Shown in pieces: positions 53,747-62,856 of a DNA stretch of 64,000 nucleotides. The translations under genes were made by a program, and so were the position numbers. A model generated the notes under the pieces. The model ran no database searches. It was not told where the DNA came from and worked only from the letters and a program-made list of their open reading frames with translations. Every line of letters starts with the position of its first letter. The first letter of the stretch is position 1. This DNA comes from Nitrospira sp. ND1 (lineage in GTDB: Bacteria; Nitrospirota; Nitrospiria; Nitrospirales; Nitrospiraceae), in NCBI RefSeq assembly GCF_900170025.1, contig NZ_FWEX01000006.1, positions 2,943,236-3,007,235 on the forward strand, written 5' to 3'.

Positions 53747-53761
53747 TGATAACTGTTCTCA
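53747..53761 (-). promoter_or_regulatory. Candidate Fur-type operator upstream of the Bfd-like gene
   Basis: On the minus strand the 15-mer TGAGAACAGTTATCA has near-dyad symmetry (one mismatch from TGATAAC-A-GTTATCA) and matches 11 of 14 defined positions of the Fur 7-1-7 consensus. It lies about 67 nt before the start at 53680. Family knowledge of Bfd regulation makes this plausible. Confidence 0.4.
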
Positions 53762-54091
53762 ACTATGGTGAGTATAGCGGTCAAATGGGGACCTGTCAAC
53801 ATCTGTACAGATACCCTCCATGATGGGGATGAGCTGCGTGTTTCCTATGGCCCGACCAGATATTGGGAAACGCAATGTATCCAAGGCTTCGCCGTGACGA
53901 TGAAACCTGGTACTGGAGGAGGAATCGGGCCGTTTCTTGGGGGGTACTAAGCAGAAGGGGGTTCTCGTGGGGTATGCAGCTTAGCCGTTGTGATCGTCTG
54001 CGCTTCGGCGCTCTTTGTTCTGCTGGGTAAGAGAAGTGCCTGAATAGGAGCAGTCGCCGGCTCTGTGAATGTCTGCCTCTTGCCTGAAAGT

Positions 54092-54178
54092 ACGAAGGCA
54101 GGAAGTTCTTTCGAACTTCCTGCCTTCGTTGTGCTGCGGTCCTTCACTGACGAGAGAAGTTGCCCTCTCTCGTCAGTG
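54092..54178 (-). terminator. Two strong hairpins downstream of nxrB
   Basis: Hairpin A: 13-bp stem, 54145-54157 with 54166-54178, 8-nt loop, 6 nt after the nxrB stop. Hairpin B: 17-bp perfect stem, 54092-54108 with 54113-54129, TTTC loop. Neither is followed by a clean U run, so they may be transcript-end stabilisers as much as terminators. The stretch 53762-54091 shows no convincing gene; a 61-residue plus-strand frame at 53765-53950 lacks support. Confidence 0.55.
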
Positions 54179-54184
54179 TGAGTC

Positions 54185-55474
54185 TTACAGCCAGTTCACG
54201 CGCTCGGCCGGCCGAATGTAGATCGGCTCTTCGACCTGAATACGCGCCACTTCCTTGCCCGACTTGTTGAAGCCCAACACGGTATCGTTGTACATGTCGA
54301 ACCGCTTCCCGTGGATCTGGGTTTCAAACACTTTCGGACCCGGAATGACATCGTACCGGAAGACGATCTGCTGGCTGGCTCTCCAGAGCTGGAGGACGGC
54401 CAACAGTTCGCGGCTGGGCACGAGGTACTTCTCGATGGCGTTATCCACGCCCGGGCCGAACATCTGCCGCGCGTAGCCTCGTGGGCTATGCCGTGGCGGA
54501 ATGTAGTAGCCGTTGGGCTCGGTGCCCCACTGCGGATACAGCGGGAGCGCCACCTGCTCCACACGAATCGTGTAGTACAGGGGATGCCAGCGGTCTTCCG
54601 CCCACAGGCCGTCTTCCCCGATGCGCATCAACGACTGCATGCGGATTTTGCCCACGCAGGCCGCCATACAACGCGTTTCCATCGGTTCGCCGCCCGTCAG
54701 CGGGTCTTTGCCTTCGATGCGCGGATAACACGCGATACACTTTTCCGAGACGCGCGTCGTGCCCCGATACATCGGCTTCTTGAACGGGCACTGTTCCACG
54801 CACTTCTTGTACCCGCGGCACCGGTTCTGGTCGATCAACACGATGCCGTCTTCCGGCCGCTTGTAGATCGCCTTGCGCGGGCAGGCTGCCAGGCAGCCCG
54901 GATAGGTGCAGTGGTTGCAGATCCGCTGCAGATAGAAGAAATACGTCTCATGCTCCGGCAAGCTGCTGCCGGAGAGACGCCACGGTTCGTCGCGCGTAAA
55001 GCCCGACTTGTCGATGTTCTCGACCAGGGCCCGCATCGAGGTCGCCGTGTCTTCATAGATGTTCACGAACCGCCATTCCTGGTCCGTGGGGATGTACCCG
55101 ATCGCCGCCTGCCCGACTTTGGCGCCGGCGTCGAAAATGGTCATTCCCTCGAACACTCCGTACGGCGCATGGTGCTTGCGTCCCACGCGGACGTTCCACA
55201 CCTGGCCGCCCGGGTTCACCTGCTCGATGAGCTGGGTGATCTTCACGTCGTAGAACTGCGGATACCCGCCGTACGGCTTGGTTTCCACGTTGTTCCACCA
55301 CATGTACTCCTGCCCCTTCGAGAAGAGCCAGGTCGACTTGTCGGCCATCGAACAGGTCTGACAAGCCAAACAGCGATTGATGTTGAACACAAAGGCAAAC
55401 TGCCACTTCGGATGCCGTTCCTCGTAGGGATACAGCATCTTCCGTCCCAGTTGCCAGTTATAGACTTCTGGCAT
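54185..55474 (-). CDS. nxrB: Nitrite oxidoreductase beta subunit
   Basis: 429 residues, minus strand, 108 nt after nxrA. Fe-S cluster motifs in order: CLACQTC (35-41), CNHCTYPGCLAACP, CRGYKKCVEQCP, and CIACYPRIEG with a later CMAACVGKIR, as in NarH-type subunits (four clusters). The site that is CxxW in NarH reads CRGY, so the fourth cluster is likely a 3Fe-4S type. No signal peptide, so it is expected to be carried out with NxrA by Tat (hitchhiker). It transfers electrons from NxrA to the gamma subunit. Confidence 0.95.
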   Translation of the reverse strand: MPEVYNWQLGRKMLYPYEERHPKWQFAFVFNINRCLACQTCSMADKSTWLFSKGQEYMWWNNVETKPYGGYPQFYDVKITQLIEQVNPGGQVWNVRVGRKHHAPYGVFEGMTIFDAGAKVGQAAIGYIPTDQEWRFVNIYEDTATSMRALVENIDKSGFTRDEPWRLSGSSLPEHETYFFYLQRICNHCTYPGCLAACPRKAIYKRPEDGIVLIDQNRCRGYKKCVEQCPFKKPMYRGTTRVSEKCIACYPRIEGKDPLTGGEPMETRCMAACVGKIRMQSLMRIGEDGLWAEDRWHPLYYTIRVEQVALPLYPQWGTEPNGYYIPPRHSPRGYARQMFGPGVDNAIEKYLVPSRELLAVLQLWRASQQIVFRYDVIPGPKVFETQIHGKRFDMYNDTVLGFNKSGKEVARIQVEEPIYIRPAERVNWL

Positions 55475-55582
55475 TGTGAATCCTCCTTCTGAACATGATC
55501 ATGTAGTTAATGGTTCGCATTCGTTTCAAGCACCGAGGACGAAGTGCCGAGAGGCGTGCCTCTCAGACTATGTACCTCTGTC

Positions 55583-58500
55583 CTAGACCTTGATCTTGAT
55601 ATGTTCACCCTTAAGCCACTTGATCATGAACTCGTTTTCCTGACCTGGCGTGAACCCGGTCCGGACTGGTTCCCACGGACCACGCGCTCCGATACCGCCG
55701 TCTTCCGCCTTGGTGATGCGGATCAAGCATTCCTTCGGAACGGTGTTGATGCCATGGTGATCGATGGCATAGCCCCACTTGAACTTCCAGGCAATCGTGT
55801 GCTTGCCGGGGAGTGAGTCGGTCTGGTGCATCGGCATCAACCAGCTTCTGGTAAACGACTGTTGAGCGCCGTACCGGAAGTTGGACTGATAGCCGGTGTC
55901 CACCGCAATGGCGCGTCCGTCTGGCCGCGTCTCGTGACCTTTCACCGACTTCGCCGTGGCCACATACGGGGCATGCTTTGCCATCGTGACGTGGTACGGA
56001 TACGCCGGGTTGTACTTGGCACGAATCATCAAACGGGACACCTTGTAGAACGGATCCGACGGCTTCCAGCCACGATAGGGCCGGTCCACCGGGTTACCGT
56101 CGACAAAGACGTAGTCGCCGTCGTTGATGCCGCGGTCTTTCGCCGCTTGCGGGTTGATGTGCAACTGGTGTTCTCCGACACCCGGTGTCCGTTTGTCCAT
56201 GCGGTACGGATCGCCGAAGTTCGACTCATAAATCTGCACCCAGTCGTTCACCGACCATTGGCTATGCACCCGGTGCCGGGTCTTGGGCGTGACGCAGTAG
56301 AACTGGTAGCCCTTTTCCCACAACGGGTTCGGATGCCGCTTGATTTCCGCCCACGGCAGCTTGATGTTTCGCACGTGCTTGTCATCATGGTGCTGCGCGG
56401 TGATCGGAATACCGTAGTCATCCGGCCGAATGAACGGATTGTTCGAGAAAATCGCATTCGGCAGATACGGGGTACACTCCGGGCCTTCCCGGTGTGAAAT
56501 GAAGTTTTCCCCGTATTCGATGGCTTCCGGCTCAATACGGTAGGTCTCGATACGACCCGACCGCGTCCACTGGGGCTTGGACTCGTTGGTCTCTTCCCAG
56601 AGCGGGTGGCGCGGATAGGTACGACCCATGACCATCCAGCCCTTTTCCGACTTCAACATGACGTCAGCGCTGTATCCGTAGCAGGTGGCGCTGGCATCCA
56701 GCATCCGCTGCGGATAGACATCGACACGGTTCATGTACACGAAGTGGAACACGCCGCGGAACCGCGCATCTCCGGTCATTTCAGCCAACTTGGCTGCGAC
56801 GCCGGCGAAGGTGTCCGCATCGTTACGGGTGTCGTACAGCGGACGGATACCACCCTTCCAGATCTGAATCCACGGATTGGAGACCGTGCCAGTCATTTCC
56901 GGATAGGTGAACTCCATCCAGGAGTTACAAGCAAACGCCACGTCGGCATGGTTGACGTCCGAGGTCATCTCGATGTCTTGCGTGACGATCATCTCGATGT
57001 TCGGATCGACGTTTTTCACCATGTCATAGTGGTGCTTGGCGTTGTTGAGAATGTTCACGTTGGTCACCCAGCGGACTTTGCTGGGGCTCGGCATGTGGGT
57101 CTTGCCGGTGAACACTTTGCGTCCGTACTTCGGCGTGTTGACGATCAAGGCCGTATCACCATGGTTCCAGTAACCGACTTCTTCACCATAGTAGTAGGAA
57201 CGGGTCTTGATCTCTTTGCCGTGCGCATTCGGATCCAGGGTCAGGTTGAAGGGATCTTCACCGGTGTGCACCGCGAGTCCCGCGCCGGACCAAGGAACGG
57301 CGTTCCAGATACCGGCCTTGTAGTTACCGGACCAGGTATGGCAGCCCGTCCCGAACTTTCCGATGTTACCGGTGATCGTCATAATGAACGCAGCCGCCCG
57401 GCCCATTTCCGTCATGTGGAAATAGTGACAGACGCCTTCGCCGTTATGCATCGCAGCCGGCTTGATCGTGCCTGAATCACGCGCCCAACGGACGATGAGG
57501 TCCTTCGGGGCACGGGTGATCTGGTGCGTGGTGTCCAGATCGTAGTCCTGCAAGTGGACCTGATACATCTGGTAGATCGACATCACGTCGATCTCGCGGC
57601 CGTTGAGCAGCTTGACTCTGAAGGTTCCGGTCAAGGCCGGATCAATGCCGCTCTCCTTGAAGTGGAAGCCGACCTGTTCCCGGTGCAGGGGAACAGCCTT
57701 CCCCTTCGCCAGGTCCCAGACCATCATACCGCCGAGCCGTTCCACCTGCTCGGGCTTCAAGGATTGGATGCGTCCCGAATAGCTCTTCGAGAAATCCGGG
57801 AACTTGTAATCCGCAATCACATCGCGCGGATCGAGATACTGGAGCGTATCCGTCCGTACGAGCAACGGCAGGTCGGTAAATTCCTTGATGTAATCGATAT
57901 CCTGCAAATTCTCATCGAAAATGATCTTTGCAGCGCCGAGGAAGTTCGCGCCATCGGTCTCCGGCCGCAGAGGAATCCAGTAGTCTGCGCGGTAGGCCGT
58001 CGGGTTGTATTCCGGCGTAATGACAACGATTCGCGCGCCGCGCTCGATCGACTCGAGCTTCCAGTGCGCTTCCGGCATCTTGTTCTCGACGAAGTTCTTA
58101 CCCCAGCTGGTGTTCAGCTTGGAGAAGCGCATGTCGGAGAGGTCGACGTCGCAATTCTGAGTCCCGTTCCAGAACGGATGGGACGGATCCTGGTCTCCGT
58201 GCCAGGTGTAGTTGGAATAGTACTTTCCGCCCTGCGCCTTATCCGCATCGACTTTGCGAATCCAGGAGTCCAGCAACGGAAGACATCCGCCGTTGAAGCG
58301 GGTGTTCATCATCTTACCGACGATGCCGAGCACCGGCATACCGGCGCGATGCTTGAACGTCCGCACGCCCGCACCCTTCATCATTTCGATCATTTCCGGA
58401 GCATAGCCCTGCTCGCGGAGACGACGGGCACCGGCTTCACCGCTGTAGCGCGTCGCGATGAGCACGGCGGCTTTGGCGACATAGGTGAAGGCCGTATCCC

Positions 58501-59026
58501 AGGAGACCCGGTTGAGGTCGTCCAGGAAGCGGCTGTCAAACTTGTACTTGCGCTTCACATCGGGCGTCAGCTCGGGGGAGCCGTCGTCCATCCACTGCTT
58601 CCAACCCTTCCGCATCAACGGACCCTTCAGACGATAGGGGCCGTACACGCGACGGTGGAAGGTGAAGCCTTTCAAGCACATGCGCGGGTTGTGCGCGAAC
58701 GTTCCGCGGTTGCCGTATAGGTCTTCATAGGTTTGGTGGTCATAGTTCTGCTCAACGCGCATGACGACGCCGTTCCGGACGAAGGCCCGGACGCGACAGC
58801 CGTGGGTGTCGTTCGGTGAGCAGCACCAGGTAAAGGATGAGTCGTACCGGTACTGGTCGTGATACACACGCTCCCAGGACCGATCCGGGTACTCACCCAG
58901 CGGGTTCCCAACCTCGATGACCGGCTGCAGCGCGGTCAACGCGAGGACTTTATCCGCCACGGCCACGGCCGCGACGGTTCCCGCCGAGATTTTGAGAAAC
59001 TGTCTCCGTGAAACGGAAACCTGCAT
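55583..59026 (-). CDS. nxrA: Nitrite oxidoreductase catalytic alpha subunit
   Basis: 1147 residues from ATG 59026 (AAGGAGG 7 nt upstream). Tat signal SRRQFLKISAG then a hydrophobic stretch (about 14-33). Type II DMSO-reductase family: N-terminal FS0 cluster site C69-x3-D73-x3-C77 with C117, then the molybdopterin domains. The block LSDMRFSKLNTSWGKN lines up with the ADWYNSSYIIAWGSN region of NarG that has the Mo-ligand Asp. Oxidises nitrite to nitrate on the periplasmic side. It is transcribed with nxrB and lies downstream of a sigma-54-type regulator gene. Confidence 0.96.
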   Translation of the reverse strand: MQVSVSRRQFLKISAGTVAAVAVADKVLALTALQPVIEVGNPLGEYPDRSWERVYHDQYRYDSSFTWCCSPNDTHGCRVRAFVRNGVVMRVEQNYDHQTYEDLYGNRGTFAHNPRMCLKGFTFHRRVYGPYRLKGPLMRKGWKQWMDDGSPELTPDVKRKYKFDSRFLDDLNRVSWDTAFTYVAKAAVLIATRYSGEAGARRLREQGYAPEMIEMMKGAGVRTFKHRAGMPVLGIVGKMMNTRFNGGCLPLLDSWIRKVDADKAQGGKYYSNYTWHGDQDPSHPFWNGTQNCDVDLSDMRFSKLNTSWGKNFVENKMPEAHWKLESIERGARIVVITPEYNPTAYRADYWIPLRPETDGANFLGAAKIIFDENLQDIDYIKEFTDLPLLVRTDTLQYLDPRDVIADYKFPDFSKSYSGRIQSLKPEQVERLGGMMVWDLAKGKAVPLHREQVGFHFKESGIDPALTGTFRVKLLNGREIDVMSIYQMYQVHLQDYDLDTTHQITRAPKDLIVRWARDSGTIKPAAMHNGEGVCHYFHMTEMGRAAAFIMTITGNIGKFGTGCHTWSGNYKAGIWNAVPWSGAGLAVHTGEDPFNLTLDPNAHGKEIKTRSYYYGEEVGYWNHGDTALIVNTPKYGRKVFTGKTHMPSPSKVRWVTNVNILNNAKHHYDMVKNVDPNIEMIVTQDIEMTSDVNHADVAFACNSWMEFTYPEMTGTVSNPWIQIWKGGIRPLYDTRNDADTFAGVAAKLAEMTGDARFRGVFHFVYMNRVDVYPQRMLDASATCYGYSADVMLKSEKGWMVMGRTYPRHPLWEETNESKPQWTRSGRIETYRIEPEAIEYGENFISHREGPECTPYLPNAIFSNNPFIRPDDYGIPITAQHHDDKHVRNIKLPWAEIKRHPNPLWEKGYQFYCVTPKTRHRVHSQWSVNDWVQIYESNFGDPYRMDKRTPGVGEHQLHINPQAAKDRGINDGDYVFVDGNPVDRPYRGWKPSDPFYKVSRLMIRAKYNPAYPYHVTMAKHAPYVATAKSVKGHETRPDGRAIAVDTGYQSNFRYGAQQSFTRSWLMPMHQTDSLPGKHTIAWKFKWGYAIDHHGINTVPKECLIRITKAEDGGIGARGPWEPVRTGFTPGQENEFMIKWLKGEHIKIKV

Positions 59027-59204
59027 AATAGCTACCTCCTTGTGAGGCACATGAGTCCCTCATGCACCTGTTCGTACAACCTCACTACACTCACGTGGAT
59101 GCAATCTTGTCTGGAGTACCTCCTTTCCGTGTGTCGAATTGGAAACATTCGCCCCTCGCAATTCGAAATTGTCGAGCGGACATTCGCTCGCGATGTAGGA
59201 GTAT

Positions 59205-59221
59205 TACAATTCACGTGCCGA
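59205..59221 (-). promoter_or_regulatory. Sigma-54-like promoter element upstream of nxrA
   Basis: On the minus strand, TCGGCACG-N4-TTGTA against consensus YTGGCACG-N4-TTGCA: the GG of the -24 box is intact; the -24 T and the -12 C are changed. It lies about 180 nt before the nxrA ATG. A sigma-54-dependent regulator gene is directly upstream. A match by eye only. Confidence 0.4.
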
Positions 59222-59392
59222 CGATGGCCAAAAATGTGGCTCCGTTTCGTCTTGGTAATGAGGCATTGAAATTAATAAAATCAATATGTTGAGATTCATC
59301 TTGGGATGGGGAAGAGAAGGGCAATGGATGACGAAAACTCAGGGGTCAGTAACTGCTGACTACTATGGGGGATGTACGGACTAAGATATTGA

Positions 59393-59420
59393 AATATAAA
59401 GATTTATCTGTGTCTGTAAA
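59393..59420 (-). promoter_or_regulatory. Sigma-70-type promoter candidate upstream of nxrA
   Basis: On the minus strand, TTTACA (59420-59415), a 16-nt spacer and TATATT (59398-59393), within a markedly AT-rich stretch (about 59250-59480). It would give a leader of about 360 nt, which passes through the sigma-54-like site. The stretch 59027-59512 shows no convincing gene; a 31-residue minus-strand frame there lacks a ribosome-binding site. Confidence 0.45.
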
Positions 59421-59455
59421 CACGGACGCGCAGGTTTATTGTTGGTTTATTCAAT

Positions 59456-59513
59456 GAAAACAATTGCTTATATTGTTTTCGCGTGGGCGGGTGTCATGCT
59501 TTGCTGACACCGC
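59456..59513 (-). terminator. Paired inverted repeats after the regulator gene
   Basis: IR1: GGTGTCA/TGACACC (59490-59496 with 59505-59511), right after the regulator stop on the minus strand. IR2: perfect 9-bp GAAAACAAT/ATTGTTTTC (59456-59464 with 59472-59480), loop 7. Either may terminate the regulator mRNA; IR2 could instead be an operator for nxrA. Confidence 0.4.
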
Positions 59514-60934
59514 TATTTTTCGTCTTTTGTATAGCGGCGCATGATCTCATGGAAGTAGGAACGTGGCAGTCCGGCGTCCTGGGCGGCATGGGTGACGTTC
59601 CCCTGATGGATCGTCAGTTTGGTCGAGATGTACCGTTGGTTGAAGGCTTCCAGTACCTGTTCCTTGGCTTTTGCATACGGCAGGTGAAGATAGTCTTCTT
59701 CGGGGGCCTCGCGCTGTCGCTCGTCTGGCACGGCGAGCATGCCGGCTACATCCGCGATACCGATGCGGTCGCCCTTGGCGAGCATGACCGCCCGTTCCAT
59801 CACGTTTCGTAATTCCCGGACATTCCCCGGCCATGGGTAAGCGACGAGCTCTGTGACGGCGGAGGGATGGAGATCCTCCACGCGTTTCGTAAACTCCTTG
59901 GCATAGCGTGCAATGAAGTGTCGGGCGAGCACGGGGATATCTTCCGTCCGTTCACGGAGAGGCGGGACGCGGATCACCATGACATTGAGGCGAAAGAACA
60001 GGTCTTTCCGGAACTCGTTCCGCTTTACCTTCTCAGCCAGGTCCTGATTGGTCGCGGCGATAAAGCGGACGTTCACCTTCCGCTGCTGGGTGCTGCCGAC
60101 CGCCCGCACTTCCCCGGCTTCCAGCACACGCAGGAGTTTCGCCTGCAGATTGGCGGGGAGGTCGCCGATTTCGTCGAGAAAGACGGTGCCGTGGCTGCCT
60201 GACTCGATCAAGCCGGTTCGGTCCGCCACTGCGCCGGTGAATGCGCCGCGGACATGGCCGAACAACTCACTCTCCACGGTGCCTTCCGAGAAGGTGGTGC
60301 AGTCGACAACCTGGAACGGGCCATCGCTATCGAGACTGCGCTCGTGAATCGCCTTGGCGATCAATTCCTTACCCGTGCCGGTTTCCCCGATGATCAGTGT
60401 GGTGGAGGGGACCCGGGCGATGGCTTCGATCATGGCCATCACGTTTCTGATCGGGGAGCTCACACCCACCAGGTTCTTGAAGGGAATGCGTGGCGCGGCA
60501 GGCTCGTCCGGTGAGGCCTGCAGGAGGATTTCCGACATGCGCATGGCCCGATGAATGCGCGCCGACAGATCCATCGTGTCGTAGGGCTTCACGATGTAGT
60601 CGAATGCTCCATGGCGCATCGCGTCAATGACCGTCTCGATCGCATGGACCCAGCTGACGATGATGACGGGGATACGCCGGTTCAGGTCCTGTACCCGCCG
60701 CAGGAGTTCGATTCCGCTCATGCCCGGCAGCCGCACGTCGGCAATGATCAGATCGATCGGTTGCTGTTGCAGCCGCTCCAGCGCGCCCTCGGCCGTGGCG
60801 TTGATGACCAGCGTGACCTGCTCATCCTCATGGCGGGGCAGTTCATGCTCGACCGTGCGCAAGAACATGTCCACGTCGCCCGCGTCGTCCTCGACCAGCA
60901 GGATCGTGAAGACTTTGTGCTTGGTGCCTGACAT
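59513..60934 (-). CDS. Sigma-54-dependent response regulator directly upstream of nxrAB
   Basis: 473 residues. Receiver domain with acidic pocket EDD (15-17) and phosphoacceptor Asp66 (IADVRLPG); AAA+ domain with Walker A GETGTGKE, an intact GAFTGA loop (HVRGAFTGAVADRTG) and Walker B VFLDEIGD; C-terminal Fis-like helix-turn-helix (TIHQGNVTHAAQDAGLPRSYF). It should activate sigma-54 promoters. No partner kinase gene lies next to it. Its location 487 nt before nxrA in the same direction suggests it controls nxrAB (inference). Confidence 0.92.
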   Translation of the reverse strand: MSGTKHKVFTILLVEDDAGDVDMFLRTVEHELPRHEDEQVTLVINATAEGALERLQQQPIDLIIADVRLPGMSGIELLRRVQDLNRRIPVIIVSWVHAIETVIDAMRHGAFDYIVKPYDTMDLSARIHRAMRMSEILLQASPDEPAAPRIPFKNLVGVSSPIRNVMAMIEAIARVPSTTLIIGETGTGKELIAKAIHERSLDSDGPFQVVDCTTFSEGTVESELFGHVRGAFTGAVADRTGLIESGSHGTVFLDEIGDLPANLQAKLLRVLEAGEVRAVGSTQQRKVNVRFIAATNQDLAEKVKRNEFRKDLFFRLNVMVIRVPPLRERTEDIPVLARHFIARYAKEFTKRVEDLHPSAVTELVAYPWPGNVRELRNVMERAVMLAKGDRIGIADVAGMLAVPDERQREAPEEDYLHLPYAKAKEQVLEAFNQRYISTKLTIHQGNVTHAAQDAGLPRSYFHEIMRRYTKDEK

Positions 60935-61123
60935 GCGTGTCTTTCTCGGAAACTCCTACAGTCCGCTCACAGCAATGGTTTTTTGATCTGGTGCGGTTCA
61001 GACTGGCCCGGGGTCGGCCATGAGTGCGTTGCGTGAATTGCTGTCCTCTGGCCCGTATCTTAGGAGGCGAAGGCGAGGCAAATCAACTCCGTGGCCCACT
61101 CCAAGCAGGGCCGTATCCCGACG

Positions 61124-62311
61124 CTATTTCTCAAAAATCAGCATGAGGTAGGCCAGGAACAGGAGCAGGTGGACGGCTCCGAGCAGGACATTGGTGCGTC
61201 TGACGGCAAAGGTCAGCATGCTGACCACGAAGGTCAGGACCAGGAGGATGGTATCGACTGTGTCGATCCCGAGAATGATGGTGGATTCAGTAAAGAAGCC
61301 GATAGCGAGGACGGCAGGAATGGTGAGGCTGATACTCGCGAGCACCGATCCAAGGAGAATATTGACGGAGCGCTGCAATTGATTGGCCAGAGCGGCCCGG
61401 ACCGCGCCAAGAGATTCGGGAGCCAGCACCAACCCGGCCACCAGCACACCGCCTAACGCGTGGGGGGCCTTCCATAGGCGAAGTGTGTAATCGATCGGTG
61501 TCGCCACATGTTCCGAGAGAATGACGAGCGGGAGCAGGTAGGCCACCAGGAGGAGTGTATGGCGCCAGACAGGTGTCTTCGGGGCCTGTTCAGTCTGATG
61601 GAGCAAGGCCATTTTTCGCTTGCTCTGGCTCCGGGGTGCCACGAAGTAGTCGCGGTGGCGCAGATTTTGAATCGCGAGAAACACACCATACAACCCCAAG
61701 GACATCACGATGAGAAAGGTGGATTGATGGGGGGAAAATGTCGGACCGGGTGAGGAAATCGTATAACTCGGCAGCACGAGCCCCAACACCGCCAGCGGGA
61801 CAATGACCGCGAGGAACGCGTTCGCCCCTTGTAGGTTGTAGGTCTGTTCGTGATACCGCAGGCCGCCGAGCAGGAGCGAGAGGCCGACCATGCCGTTCAG
61901 TACGATCATGACCACCGCAAACATGGCGTCACGCGCCAGCGACGCATTCCCGTTGCCCGTATACATAAAGGCCGTGATCATCATCACTTCGATCCCGGTG
62001 ACCGACAAGGTCAGAATCACGGTTCCCATCGGTTCGCCGAGCCGCTCTGCAAGGTGCTCCGCATGACGAAGAACGGCAAAGGCGGAGAGAATAATCACGA
62101 GCAGGAGCCAGCCGAGGATGGCGCTCAATCGAACGGGACTAGAGAGGTCGCTCAGCCACTCATGGCCATAGTGAAAGAACAGGGCGGCAGTTCCGACAGG
62201 CAGGAGCAGGAGCCACTCTCCAAGCGTCCAGCCGGTCGGCTTCGGGGTGTTGCGATTCGGGAAGTGGAGTAACGGAGATTCGTGCTGAGTGGGTGTAGTG
62301 AGTGGCAACAT
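61124..62311 (-). CDS. chaA: Calcium/cation:proton antiporter, ChaA type
   Basis: 395 residues, about eleven helices. Two repeats with the acidic motif of the CaCA superfamily: LSVTGIEVMMITAFMYTGNG in the first half and GLVLAPESLGAVRAALANQL in the second. Likely exports Ca2+ or Na+/K+ in exchange for H+. It is 41 nt downstream of the SMR gene in the same direction. Confidence 0.88.
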   Translation of the reverse strand: MLPLTTPTQHESPLLHFPNRNTPKPTGWTLGEWLLLLPVGTAALFFHYGHEWLSDLSSPVRLSAILGWLLLVIILSAFAVLRHAEHLAERLGEPMGTVILTLSVTGIEVMMITAFMYTGNGNASLARDAMFAVVMIVLNGMVGLSLLLGGLRYHEQTYNLQGANAFLAVIVPLAVLGLVLPSYTISSPGPTFSPHQSTFLIVMSLGLYGVFLAIQNLRHRDYFVAPRSQSKRKMALLHQTEQAPKTPVWRHTLLLVAYLLPLVILSEHVATPIDYTLRLWKAPHALGGVLVAGLVLAPESLGAVRAALANQLQRSVNILLGSVLASISLTIPAVLAIGFFTESTIILGIDTVDTILLVLTFVVSMLTFAVRRTNVLLGAVHLLLFLAYLMLIFEK

Positions 62312-62352
62312 GGTCTACGTGAATCCGCCAATGAACATCGCTGCCGCCTGGC

Positions 62353-62667
62353 TCAGGAAGTGCTTCTGAGTCCGATGATGCCGAGTACGATGCAGAGCAA
62401 CGAGAGCACTTTGATGGCCGAGGCAGTTTCTGCAAAGAGGACCATGCCGAGGACAGCGGTGCCTGCCGCGCCGATACCGGTCCATACCGCATACCCGGTT
62501 CCCACGGGGATTGTTTTCAAGGCGTGCGCCAGGCAGCCGAAGCTCGCTGCCATGGCGACCAATGTTCCGACTGTGGGCCACGGCCGGGTAAATCCTTCGG
62601 TGTACTTCAACCCGATGGCCCAACAGATTTCAAAGAGTCCGGCGACACACAGTAAAGTCCACGCCAT
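62353..62667 (-). CDS. sugE: SMR-family transporter, guanidinium exporter (Gdx/SugE) type
   Basis: 104 residues, four helices. The glutamate of SMR helix 1 is in GLFEICWAIGLKYTEGFTRP, and TIPVGTGYAVWTGIGAAGTAVLG is the Gdx-type helix 3 region; the pattern WAIGLKYTEGF is nearer to SugE/Gdx than to EmrE. It would export guanidinium with H+ exchange. No guanidine riboswitch was recognised in the 190 nt before it. Confidence 0.88.
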   Translation of the reverse strand: MAWTLLCVAGLFEICWAIGLKYTEGFTRPWPTVGTLVAMAASFGCLAHALKTIPVGTGYAVWTGIGAAGTAVLGMVLFAETASAIKVLSLLCIVLGIIGLRSTS

Positions 62668-62856
62668 AGTTTCGGTTACATCGACCTTCGTGACGTATGA
62701 CTTAGAGAGGGAGCATCAACGTCAACATGGAAACACTCCCAGGCTAGAGATGGTACACGATCATCTCTTCCGAGTAACCTCGGCATATCACTAGGGACAT
62801 CGAGCGGGGCGACTGAATGGAATACGGGAGACGCATTCTCAGTAGATGGACAGTCG

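Noticed and set aside
53765-53950. 61-residue plus-strand frame
   Set aside because: No ribosome-binding site and no family pattern; it lies beside the Fur-like box and is probably chance.
54311-55492. 393-residue plus-strand frame opposite nxrB
   Set aside because: It is a mirror of nxrB, which has complete Fe-S motifs; the antisense product has no domain and an Arg/His/Val-rich composition typical of GC-rich shadows.
56606-58720. Two long plus-strand frames (289 and 398 residues) opposite nxrA
   Set aside because: Both lie entirely within nxrA, have no ribosome-binding site of note and no recognised motif.
59125-59238. 31-residue minus-strand frame in the nxrA leader
   Set aside because: ATG without a Shine-Dalgarno; it runs over the sigma-54-like site. 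Considered a chance frame.
62668-62856. Guanidine riboswitch before the SMR gene
   Set aside because: The Gdx-type gene suggested one, but neither the ykkC core nor paired ACGR-loop hairpins of the mini-ykkC class could be seen; nothing else in this stretch looks like a gene.
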